DNA from: JAAZFF01 sp964405775 | GTDB lineage: Bacteria > Verrucomicrobiota > Kiritimatiellia > RFP12 > UBA3636 | Reading direction: 5' to 3' | Length of the DNA: 5,627 bases | Assembly (NCBI GenBank): GCA_964405775.1 | Contig: CAYOPG010000112.1 | Span: 1-5,627, forward strand | Shown: positions 1 to 5,627 of the stretch, one piece after another | How the letters are laid out: each line of letters begins with the position of its first letter | Numbering within the stretch: position 1 is the first letter of the stretch | Position numbers and translations under genes: made by a program | The notes under the pieces: model-generated | What the model was told of the DNA's origin: nothing | Database searches by the model: none | Seen by the model: only the letters and a program-made list of their open reading frames with translations

Positions 1-20
1 CGTTCGCATGGAGAATCAGA

Positions 21-590
21 ATGATAGTTACGATCAGAGAACGGATGCTGGTCTTCTTGTTGAGTTCGATCTTCGCTACTCATGCCCGAGCGAATTATTT
101 GCTCTTCGATGCCGCCACCGATTCCGTCCAAATCGATGGTCAGACGCCTTACGGCGGCAGTTTCACCTATGAGGCCATTGTCATCTTCACACCTGCACAT
201 TGTGGGACAGGTGCCGTTTTCACCGAGTGGACACCCGGCCATGAACACAGAATTCTGGGAGTCGGGACAAATACCGCCTTCGGATACAACGCGCCGCGCG
301 GTAGTGGTGCCTTTACTGTCACAGGGTTGGCGTTGAGCCTGTACCAGCCCTATCACATCGCTTATGTATCTGAGCGATACGAAGAACGCATGTACTTGGA
401 TGGTCAATTGGTGGGTAGCCGCGCGACCGGCACTTCGGTCGTGGATTCCGGTATGCGGGATCTGACAGGGACTCGTGGCGCACCGTCGATGTGCGCACGG
501 GAGAGGCGGTTTACTTCGAGCCATACAGGTGCAATGTGTTCTGCCCCAACAATCCCGATTATGACCGGGCTTCAAGAACATACGCGCTGA
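21..590 (+). CDS. Secreted LamG-like domain protein, C-terminal part lost (probable gene fragment)
   Basis: The ATG at 21 follows GGAGA at 10-14 with a 6-base spacer, which supports this start. Residues 1-24 look like a signal peptide: Arg6 and Arg8, a hydrophobic stretch, and an A-R-A cleavage site before Asn25. Residues 26 to about 137 read like a LamG/concanavalin A-like jelly-roll: an opening LLFDAATDSVQID strand, FTYEAIVIF, and YHIAYV followed by MYLDGQLVGS. Such domains in secreted proteins usually bind carbohydrate or cell-surface ligands. The closing strands of the fold are not found. After roughly residue 137 (base 430) the translation becomes low-complexity and arginine-rich, because the DNA there encodes the glycosidase in another frame. 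The last 50 or so residues are therefore probably not native. The signal peptide and fold are fairly clear; a working product is doubtful. Confidence 0.6.
   Translation: MIVTIRERMLVFLLSSIFATHARANYLLFDAATDSVQIDGQTPYGGSFTYEAIVIFTPAHCGTGAVFTEWTPGHEHRILGVGTNTAFGYNAPRGSGAFTVTGLALSLYQPYHIAYVSERYEERMYLDGQLVGSRATGTSVVDSGMRDLTGTRGAPSMCARERRFTSSHTGAMCSAPTIPIMTGLQEHTR
419..490 (+). other. Out-of-frame junction between LamG fragment and glycosidase fragment
   Basis: The glycosidase frame is open from 419, just after an in-frame TAG at 416-418. It has no ATG before the GTG at 491. Codons from about 452 translate to YAGSDRDSWRTVDVRTG, which runs naturally into the glycosidase sequence. In the same bases the LamG frame has stopped resembling LamG. 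Coding homology therefore appears to switch frame around 430-465. Both neighbours lack the adjoining part of their domain, so one inserted or deleted base cannot explain it. A deletion, a rearrangement or a chimeric assembly would. Confidence 0.55.
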
Positions 591-2074
591 ACCTGTTCGA
601 CGAGGCGGGCATCGACGGGTTGATGGATGATGATTTCGTCTTCTATCCCGGCGTCTATTCCTGCGCCTGTGTGCATTGCCGGGAGCGTTTTCTGCGTGAA
701 TGCGGCCTACGCCTGCCGGATGCTGAGGATGCCTCGTTCTGGGGCAATACAGAGAACCCCGACTTTCGTGAATGGCTCGCCATGCGACAGCGCAGCATGG
801 GGGATCATTTTGTGCGAATGCAGGCGACCCTTGGGCCGGAGCGTCCTCTATTCTCCTGCTGCTCGTCCACATCGTCCAGAGTCGTCTCGGATTTGGGGCT
901 TGTGTACGATGATCTTGTCCGCGGCTGCAACACCGTAAACATGGAGATGGTCACGGTTGCGCCGTTGCGCGAATGCCATCAATACTTTGCGCACCAAATG
1001 CCTTATCGCGCTATTGCGTGGGCGGCAGGTTTCCTGCGGGGAGAGGCGGCGCACGCGCTTGACGTGGCGACCCCTGACCCTCTGGTCTCGATTGCCTATG
1101 CCGAATCACCACTTCAGTTTTTCTTGTGCTGGGCTTTGCAGAAAGCCTGGGGACATCAGAGCTGGGTGTGCAAGCGGACTGCGGCGCGCAGCGAGGAGGA
1201 GGCCAGAAAGAAGCACGACGACGAAGCGCACCTGCAGGGCACGCTGCTCTGGGAAAAGGAGCACGAGAATCTCTTCCGGCCAGCGCGTGCCGTAGCCGAT
1301 GTGGGGGTTGTTTTTTCCCCCGCCACTCGCAGCTTCGCATCGAGAGAACAGGCGGACGAACACGAGAATGCCTACATGGGCTGGATACGCAAACTGTCCG
1401 CCTGTGGTGTGTTGTGCGACACCATTATGCAGCAGTCATTGCAGGGGCACGAGGCGGGAAAACGACTGGCAGAGCGGTTCAAGGCACTTGTTCTGCCGGC
1501 AACCACCGCACTGTCCGAATCCGAGTTCGAAGGTCTGGCGGCTTATGTCAAGAGTGGCGGTCAGTTGACGCTTGCGGGGGACTGCGGAACGAGGGATGAA
1601 AAGGGGGAGGCGAGGCTCCCGGCACGAACGGACGCGCTTCTTCAGGGACTTGGCGAAGGCGTCCTGCGGTTGCAGGCGCAGGCGTATGAAGGGACGGCGG
1701 TTGAACAATGGATAGCCGGCTTGCCAGCGGGTCTGCTGGTGCCGGATCAGGATGCCGCAGGCTGGTTCTTCACGCTGTACGAGCGCGATGACGAGCTCTT
1801 TCTGCATCTGCTGAATCTCTCGGGGCTCAGCCTGTTGCCGGACGGAGCGCCGAAGTCTGAGGTCGAGTTCCCGCGGCCGGCTTCCGGAAAAATCGTCTGC
1901 CGGTTCAACATGCGGCATGTGCCGAAGGAGGCGCGTCTGTTCTCACCGGACGGCGCCGAGGATGTCGAGGTTGGCATTGTGGCGGGAGACTCGTCTTTTG
2001 AACTCGTCATACCGCTTGATGCCTGCTCGCGCTACGGGATCGTGCGCGTGCAGTGCGATACTCGGAGGGCGTAA
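491..2074 (+). CDS. GH42-like (beta-galactosidase-type) glycoside hydrolase, N-terminally truncated
   Basis: The protein (527 aa from a GTG with no Shine-Dalgarno) has the layout of GH42-type glycosidases. Residues 1 to about 270 are the later part of a TIM barrel. They include FCPNNPDY (17-24) and a C-x-C-x2-C group (Cys58, Cys60, Cys63). With Cys18 this matches the four-cysteine zinc site known in GH42 beta-galactosidases. Residues 270 to about 395 resemble the flavodoxin-like trimerisation domain, with ALVLPATTALSESEFEGL and a YVKSGGQL strand followed by GTRDE. Residues 430-522 form a C-terminal beta-rich domain. GH42 proteins carry over 100 more residues before the cysteine region, so the front of the barrel is missing. 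The usual Asn-Glu of the acid/base motif reads Asp47-Asp48, so the exact family and activity are uncertain. The 3' end overlaps the convergent AraC gene by 68 bases. Confidence 0.68.
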   Translation: MRTGEAVYFEPYRCNVFCPNNPDYDRASRTYALNLFDEAGIDGLMDDDFVFYPGVYSCACVHCRERFLRECGLRLPDAEDASFWGNTENPDFREWLAMRQRSMGDHFVRMQATLGPERPLFSCCSSTSSRVVSDLGLVYDDLVRGCNTVNMEMVTVAPLRECHQYFAHQMPYRAIAWAAGFLRGEAAHALDVATPDPLVSIAYAESPLQFFLCWALQKAWGHQSWVCKRTAARSEEEARKKHDDEAHLQGTLLWEKEHENLFRPARAVADVGVVFSPATRSFASREQADEHENAYMGWIRKLSACGVLCDTIMQQSLQGHEAGKRLAERFKALVLPATTALSESEFEGLAAYVKSGGQLTLAGDCGTRDEKGEARLPARTDALLQGLGEGVLRLQAQAYEGTAVEQWIAGLPAGLLVPDQDAAGWFFTLYERDDELFLHLLNLSGLSLLPDGAPKSEVEFPRPASGKIVCRFNMRHVPKEARLFSPDGAEDVEVGIVAGDSSFELVIPLDACSRYGIVRVQCDTRRA

Positions 2075-2882
2075 TTCGCATGCGCGCCACAAAGGCGCGG
2101 TTGAAGTCGGCAACATATCTGAACCCCACCGAGTGCCCTACAGACTCGATCTTGAGCTCCGGCTCGGCAGCAAGTATGTCGCACGCCTTCAGTACGCGAA
2201 GCTGAGTGGTGTACTGCTTGATGCCGATGCCCATGTGCTCCGAGAAGAGGTGGCGCAGGCGGCTTTCCGAAAGCCCCGTAGCATCTGCCAGCTTGCTGGA
2301 CGGAAGGGATTCGGCGAAGCGGCTGCCGATGATCTCCAGCACCCGGGCAACGGCGGGGTGCGCGGTTTCCGCCGCCACGCCGCTGCCCGCCGCACGCTTG
2401 AGCATGATGATAAGCTCCTGCAGCCGAAGCCGACAGATTGCCGCCCATTCCATGGGCTGCCTGTCAAGCTCGCCCTGGATGTCGCTGGCGATGCGCGCAA
2501 TGGCCGCCGCCTCCGTGGGCGCAAGGTTCAGATGGCGCACGTCACGGTAGCCGGCAATACGGCCGGAGGATGGCAGGCCGACAAGCCCTGGCGGAAACAC
2601 GAACGTGACTTTGTCGACCACCGTTTCTGGCTTTTCCGAGATGAACGTGTGGACTTCGTTCGGGTAGATGACAAGCAGGGAGCCGGGGTTCAGAAGGTGT
2701 TTTTGGTCATGCACGGTGTAGACGGCCGACCCGCCTCGCACCAGATGCATTTCAATCTCGGGGTGATAAGCGATCGGCAGCGCCACGCTGGCCTTGTCCC
2801 GGTACCACGATATGTAGAGCGGCAGATCCTCCTTGTTGTAGAGGATGGACTCGCGCTTGGCACGTTGCTTTTTCATGCGCAT
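2007..2882 (-). CDS. AraC/XylS-family transcriptional regulator with cupin sensor domain
   Basis: This is a DNA-binding regulator of about 291 aa, a normal length for the family. Residues 40-80 (numbered from 2882) form an AraC-type cupin: YHPEIEMHLVRGG, then LNPGSLLVIYP and NEVHTF, a fold that usually binds a sugar or similar effector. The C-terminal AraC domain has two helix-turn-helix units, at about 193-212 (SSKLADATGLSESRLRHLF) and 243-265 (IESVGHSVGF, then DFNRAF), ending in the usual TPSEYR. A longer reading from 2999 adds 39 residues (MASCSRPMKS...) that resemble no part of the family, so a start at 2882 or 2876 (MKKQRAKRES) is preferred. Neither has a clear Shine-Dalgarno. The gene diverges from the aminotransferase operon, which it probably controls. 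Its arginine-rich tail is encoded within the overlap with the glycosidase gene. Confidence 0.9.
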   Translation of the reverse strand: MRMKKQRAKRESILYNKEDLPLYISWYRDKASVALPIAYHPEIEMHLVRGGSAVYTVHDQKHLLNPGSLLVIYPNEVHTFISEKPETVVDKVTFVFPPGLVGLPSSGRIAGYRDVRHLNLAPTEAAAIARIASDIQGELDRQPMEWAAICRLRLQELIIMLKRAAGSGVAAETAHPAVARVLEIIGSRFAESLPSSKLADATGLSESRLRHLFSEHMGIGIKQYTTQLRVLKACDILAAEPELKIESVGHSVGFRYVADFNRAFVARMRITPSEYRTARARSRSASRHQAV

Positions 2883-2883
2883 A

Positions 2884-2912
2884 ATATTAAGCCACTGCGC
2901 GGCGGTAATCAA
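2884..2912 (-). promoter_or_regulatory. Possible sigma70-type promoter for the AraC gene
   Basis: On the minus strand TTGATT (2912-2907) and TAATAT (2889-2884) are 17 bases apart, each matching the consensus at four of six positions. Transcription would start near 2877, almost on the ATG at 2876, giving a leaderless or nearly leaderless message. This would fit the lack of a ribosome binding site. The match is weak and AT-rich by chance is possible. Confidence 0.25.
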
Positions 2913-3001
2913 GCGCGGAAAGAACGGCGGGGGATTCGCGCCAGGTTTCCACGATGCTCCGCGATAGCCGGATTTCATAGGTCGAGAGCAGGAAGCCATA
3001 G

Positions 3002-3021
3002 TCGTTTGCGGTGGTTTGCAG
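3002..3021 (+). repeat. Tandem 10-bp direct repeat, candidate AraC-type operator
   Basis: TCGTTTGCGG (3002-3011) is followed directly by TGGTTTGCAG (3012-3021), identical at 8 of 10 positions. The 10-base period puts both copies on the same face of the helix, as expected for paired contacts by an AraC-type protein. The repeat overlaps the -35 region of the rightward promoter, where AraC/XylS activators commonly bind. The role is inferred from position only. Confidence 0.4.
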
Positions 3022-3113
3022 ATTGGCGTTACGGTATAATAGGGGGCATAAAACTTCCGTCAGGCTGAAATCGAAAATTGACATGAACGCCGACGTATGA
3101 ACAATCAAACCAC
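3011..3113. repeat. Spaced inverted repeat GTGGTTTG / CAAACCAC flanking the operon promoter
   Basis: GTGGTTTG at 3011-3018 has an exact reverse complement, CAAACCAC, at 3106-3113. A further ATTG is shared with a 3-base offset. The copies lie 95 bases apart, about nine helical turns, one over the -35 region and one in the leader just before the aminotransferase start. An RNA hairpin is not expected, because the left copy lies upstream of the predicted transcript start. DNA looping by a dimeric AraC-type protein is possible. An 8-base match within about 250 bases can also arise by chance. Confidence 0.3.
3012..3040 (+). promoter_or_regulatory. Sigma70-type promoter for the aminotransferase operon
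   Basis: A perfect TATAAT -10 box lies at 3035-3040. A -35 at the optimal 17-base spacing would be TGGTTT (3012-3017), a poor match, as is common for promoters that need an activator. Transcription would begin near 3047, leaving a leader of about 84 bases before the ATG at 3131. The candidate operator repeats cover the -35 region, consistent with activation by the divergent AraC protein. Confidence 0.5.
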
Positions 3114-3130
3114 AAGAGAAAGAGCTGCGC

Positions 3131-4441
3131 ATGAAGTCAACAACCGAGACATTGGCAATCAACGGCGGACCCAAGGCGGTAACGCGTGATCCGGGCAATC
3201 TTTTTACATGGCCAATAATCACCTCTGAAGACGAGGCGGCCGTGCTTGAGGTGCTGCGCAGCGGCGACATGAGCGGCAACGCCGTCTCGAAGCAATTCGA
3301 GCGTGAGTTTGCCGCCTGGATCGGTTCGGAGTTTGCCCTTACCTTCCCAAATGGCACGGATTCCATCCGCTCCGCGATGTGGGCGTGCGGCCTTGCGGCG
3401 GGCGACGAGATCATCTGCCCCGGTCAGACGTATTGGGCCAGCGCGGCGCAGGCGTTGACGCTGGGCGTTGCCGTCAACTTTGCCGACAGCGATCCTGACA
3501 CGCTCTGCATCGACCCCGCAGACATCGAGCACCGCATCGGGCCGCGCACCAGGGCGATCTTGGTGGTTCACTACCTGGGCCATCCGTGCGAGATGGATCA
3601 GATCATGGATATCGCGCGCCGTCATGGCCTCAAGGTGATAGAAGACAATTCCCACGCCCACGGTTCGCTGTACAAGGGGCGCAAGTGCGGCACCATCGGC
3701 GATGTCGGCGCCATGAGCCTGATGTCGGGCAAGAGCCTTCCGGTTGGCGAGGGCGGCATGCTCGTCACCAATGACCGGACCATCTACGAGCGGTGCATCG
3801 CATACGGGTTCTACGAGCGGACCGGCGTCCCCTCGAACTTCAACGCACCCGACGCCCAGATCACCCTCGCGGAGCTCAAGCCCTACATCGGTGCGCCTCT
3901 CGGCGGCTACAAGCACCGCCTCAACCAGCTCGCCGCGGCGTTGGGACTGGGGCAATTGGAGCACTACGACGCGCGAATGCGAGAGATCGACGCCGCCATG
4001 AACCGCTTCTGGGATCTTCTGGAGGGGGTGCCGGGAATCCGCGCCATCCGTCCCCCGCGCGGCTCGGGGTCGACGATGGGCGGCTGGTATGCGGCGCGCG
4101 GCCTCTATCGCAGCGAGGAGCTGGGGGGCCTCTCGTGCCAGCGCTTTTGCGAAGCGGTGCGTGCCGAGGGCGTCCAGACATGCACTCCGGGCGCCAACGC
4201 CCCGCTCCACCTGCATCCGATGTTCCATACGGCCGACATCTTCCGCCAGGGGAAGCCGACGATGATAGCGTTCGGCCAGCGCGACGTGCGTCAGGGGCCC
4301 GGCACCCTGCCCGTCTCGGAGAATGTGATCAATTCCGCCTGCAGTGTCCCCTGGTTCAAAAAAGACCGCCCGGATGACATCGCCGAATACGCCGCGGCAT
4401 TCCGCAAGGTGGCAGAGCAGGCCGACAAGCTGGCGCATTGA
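3131..4441 (+). CDS. DegT/DnrJ/EryC1/StrS-family PLP-dependent aminotransferase
   Basis: This is a cytoplasmic fold-type I aminotransferase of 436 aa, longer than the roughly 370-400 usual in the family. It opens with the LAINGGPKAV motif seen in many members. Visible PLP features are NGTDSI (74-79, phosphate-binding turn), EDNSHAHGS (171-179) with Asp172 for the pyridine nitrogen, the GR-x-GTIGDVG stretch (183-193), and Lys201 in SLMSGKSLPVGEGG as the aldimine lysine. The AHAHG-like motif, with His where sugar aminotransferases usually have Gln, recalls the AHBA synthase and cyclitol branch. Known members transfer an amino group from glutamate or glutamine to a keto-sugar or cyclitol. The ATG is preceded by purine-rich AGAGAAAGAG rather than a strong Shine-Dalgarno. 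It is the first gene of the operon. The family is certain; the substrate is unknown. Confidence 0.93.
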   Translation: MKSTTETLAINGGPKAVTRDPGNLFTWPIITSEDEAAVLEVLRSGDMSGNAVSKQFEREFAAWIGSEFALTFPNGTDSIRSAMWACGLAAGDEIICPGQTYWASAAQALTLGVAVNFADSDPDTLCIDPADIEHRIGPRTRAILVVHYLGHPCEMDQIMDIARRHGLKVIEDNSHAHGSLYKGRKCGTIGDVGAMSLMSGKSLPVGEGGMLVTNDRTIYERCIAYGFYERTGVPSNFNAPDAQITLAELKPYIGAPLGGYKHRLNQLAAALGLGQLEHYDARMREIDAAMNRFWDLLEGVPGIRAIRPPRGSGSTMGGWYAARGLYRSEELGGLSCQRFCEAVRAEGVQTCTPGANAPLHLHPMFHTADIFRQGKPTMIAFGQRDVRQGPGTLPVSENVINSACSVPWFKKDRPDDIAEYAAAFRKVAEQADKLAH

Positions 4442-4447
4442 AAGGAG
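4442..4447 (+). promoter_or_regulatory. Shine-Dalgarno site setting the amidohydrolase start
   Basis: AAGGAG lies in the 13-base gap after the aminotransferase stop, 7 bases before the ATG at 4455. It favours that start over the in-frame ATG at 4344, which would add 37 residues read through the end of the aminotransferase gene and unlike the hydrolase family. Confidence 0.8.
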
Positions 4448-4454
4448 CTGCAAA

Positions 4455-5360
4455 ATGTTTATAGACATACATGTTCACGTGCGCACCCTCCCCGGGCCTA
4501 CCCGTGGGGGCAAGCCGCCATTTGCCACGCCTGAGGAGCTTATTGAGCGCTACGATCCCATCGGCATCGAGCGCGCCGTGCTGCTGCCCATTATCAGCCC
4601 CGAGGTCAACGAGCCGCAGTCGAGTCAGGAGATCGTTGAAATCAGCCGTCGCTTCCCCGACCGCTTCATCCCGTTTTGCAACGTCGATCCGCGCGCGATG
4701 AGCAATTCCTCGGATGCACCGCTCGGGCATATCCTCGACTTCTACCTCGATCAGGGGTGTAAGGGAATCGGCGAGATCACCGCCAACCTTCCGTTCCGCG
4801 ATCCCATGGTGCGCAACCTTTTCCGCCACGTTGAGCGGATTGGCTTCCCGCTCACCTTCCATATCGCCGCGCAGATGGGGGGCATGTACGGTCTCTATGA
4901 CGACCCCGGCCTGCCGCAGCTCGAGCAGAGCCTGGCAACCTTTCCCAAGCTCAACTTCCTGGGTCACTCCCAGACATTCTGGGCCGAGATGGGGAAGTTG
5001 CGCCGACCTTACGACCGTTACGGCTACCCCGAGTATCCAATCGATGCCGAGGGTGTGGTTCCGCAGCTCTTCCGCCAATATCCAAACCTCTACGGCGATT
5101 TGTCGGCGGGGAGCGGCTTCAACGCCCTCAACCGCGATCCCGCATACGCAGTCAAGTTCCTTGAGGAATTCCAGGATCGCCTGCTGTTCGGCACCGATAT
5201 CTGCAGCCCCGACACTCCGACCCCGCTCGTCGATTTCCTGATAGGACTGCGCGACGATGGGAGGATAAGCGCGGAGGTTTTCGAGAAAGTCGCACGCGGC
5301 AACGCGATCCGATTGCTGAAGCTCGACCAGCCAAGCCACGCAGCGGGAAACGCCAAATGA
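4455..5360 (+). CDS. Amidohydrolase-family (Amidohydro_2-type) metal-dependent TIM-barrel hydrolase
   Basis: The protein is 301 aa, a typical length for Amidohydro_2. From the ATG at 4455 it begins MFIDIHVHV, giving the His6-x-His8 metal motif on strand 1. Other expected ligands and catalytic residues follow in order: Glu107 in GIGEI, His136 in TFHIA, His171 in FLGHSQTFW, and Asp248 in LLFGTDICSP. GDLSAGSGFNAL (214-225) is also typical of the family. Members hydrolyse lactones or amides, or decarboxylate aromatic acids, using a divalent metal. There is no signal peptide, so it acts in the cytoplasm. It sits 13 bases after the aminotransferase and its stop overlaps the next start (ATGA), so the three genes are probably co-translated. 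Beside an oxidoreductase, a sugar-lactonase role is the most natural guess. The reaction is not determined by the sequence. Confidence 0.9.
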   Translation: MFIDIHVHVRTLPGPTRGGKPPFATPEELIERYDPIGIERAVLLPIISPEVNEPQSSQEIVEISRRFPDRFIPFCNVDPRAMSNSSDAPLGHILDFYLDQGCKGIGEITANLPFRDPMVRNLFRHVERIGFPLTFHIAAQMGGMYGLYDDPGLPQLEQSLATFPKLNFLGHSQTFWAEMGKLRRPYDRYGYPEYPIDAEGVVPQLFRQYPNLYGDLSAGSGFNALNRDPAYAVKFLEEFQDRLLFGTDICSPDTPTPLVDFLIGLRDDGRISAEVFEKVARGNAIRLLKLDQPSHAAGNAK

Positions 5361-5627
5361 CATCGCCAGCCTCCAGAACTCCACCTCTGCGCATGGCCGT
5401 CATCGGTGCGGGCGCAATGGGGCGCGCGCATTGCCAGACGATCCGCGACGATGTTCCGGAAATATCTCTGGCGGCTGTGGTGGACGTCCATCATGAAACT
5501 GCGCTCGAGGTCGGCAGGCAACACGGAGTGCCGGCCTTCGAGTCGGTCGAGCGGATGCTTGCCGCCGGCGTTGCCGAGGCGGCCTTGGTGGCCACGCCGC
5601 ACCCGTTGCATCTTCCGGCGGTCGAGG
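5357..5627 (+). CDS. Gfo/Idh/MocA-family NAD(P)-dependent oxidoreductase, N-terminal fragment cut by the window end
   Basis: Ninety codons are present before the edge. After a short Ser/Pro-rich lead (MTSPASRTPPLR) comes the Rossmann motif AVIGAGAMGRAH (14-25). VVD follows at 41-43, whose Asp43 at the end of the second strand favours NAD over NADP, and then VATPHPLH (78-85), the x-ATP-xx-xH signature of the family. Known members oxidise sugars, inositols or amino sugars, or reduce the matching ketones, in the cytoplasm. The ATG overlaps the amidohydrolase stop (ATGA), with GGGA eight bases upstream as a modest ribosome site. An internal ATG at 5393 would also keep the Rossmann motif but has less support. 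No Tat signal is seen, unlike some secreted members. The C-terminal substrate domain, including the expected catalytic Lys-containing motif, lies outside the window. Confidence 0.9.
   Translation, partial: MTSPASRTPPLRMAVIGAGAMGRAHCQTIRDDVPEISLAAVVDVHHETALEVGRQHGVPAFESVERMLAAGVAEAALVATPHPLHLPAVE

Noticed and set aside
1303..1321. GGGGG and CCCCC around a T-rich loop, resembling a terminator
   Set aside because: It lies inside the glycosidase gene, encodes the well-formed VGVVFSPA strand, and the T run is in the loop rather than after the stem.
2883..2999. N-terminal extension of the AraC protein to a start at 2999
   Set aside because: The 39 extra residues are unlike AraC family N-termini, the ATG has no ribosome binding site, and the extension would run through the likely promoter region.
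1917..3068. Long plus-strand reading frame opposite the AraC gene
   Set aside because: It is antisense to a clear AraC-family gene, its translation resembles no family and is rich in Arg, Gly and His, and it has no ribosome binding site.
3083..3100. Five-codon mini-ORF (MNADV) in the operon leader
   Set aside because: It has no ribosome binding site, no run of regulatory codons and no attenuator hairpin. Such short frames are common by chance.
3078..3105. Second promoter: perfect TTGACA at 3078-3083 with AACAAT 16 bases on
   Set aside because: The -10 candidate matches only four of six positions and lies downstream of a much better TATAAT. It cannot be excluded but is not supported.
3137..4468. 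443-codon minus-strand reading frame opposite the aminotransferase
   Set aside because: It mirrors the aminotransferase, which has complete PLP motifs. Long antisense frames are expected in GC-rich genes with biased third positions.
4356..5384. 342-codon minus-strand reading frame opposite the amidohydrolase
   Set aside because: It is a shadow of a gene with all metal-binding motifs and a good ribosome binding site. The antisense translation shows no domain pattern.

Overview
The window is bacterial DNA, fairly GC-rich (high fifties percent by eye), carrying five protein-coding stretches and one regulated intergenic region. No rRNA, tRNA, CRISPR array, insertion sequence or phage gene is visible. 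The mix of a secreted LamG-type domain, a GH42-like glycosidase, an AraC regulator with a cupin sensor, and a DegT aminotransferase / amidohydrolase / Gfo-Idh-MocA set is typical of carbohydrate-degrading PVC bacteria (Lentisphaerota, Kiritimatiellota, Verrucomicrobiota, Planctomycetota). That placement is inferred from gene content only.

Left part (1-2074). A gene with a good ribosome binding site and signal peptide encodes the first part of a LamG/concanavalin A-like domain. It loses the domain pattern near base 430 and ends in out-of-frame sequence at 590. A GH42-like glycosidase is open in another frame from 419 to 2074. It begins in the middle of its catalytic barrel, so its N-terminal part is missing. 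The two genes look like fragments joined by a deletion, a rearrangement or an assembly error.

Middle (2007-3130). An AraC/XylS-family regulator is encoded on the minus strand. Its last 68 bases overlap the end of the glycosidase gene tail to tail. Between it and the rightward operon lie 248 bases with a perfect TATAAT box at 3035-3040, a tandem 10-bp repeat over the -35 region and an inverted 8-bp match downstream. These are plausible sites for the regulator.

Right part (3131-5627). A tight rightward operon encodes a PLP-dependent DegT/DnrJ/EryC1/StrS aminotransferase, an Amidohydro_2-type TIM-barrel hydrolase (13-base gap) and the start of a Gfo/Idh/MocA NAD(P)-dependent oxidoreductase (ATGA overlap), cut by the window edge. 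Together they suggest oxidation, transamination and hydrolysis (perhaps lactone opening) of a sugar, amino sugar or cyclitol, induced through the divergent AraC protein. The substrate cannot be read from the sequence. This operon is the best candidate here for an undescribed pathway.
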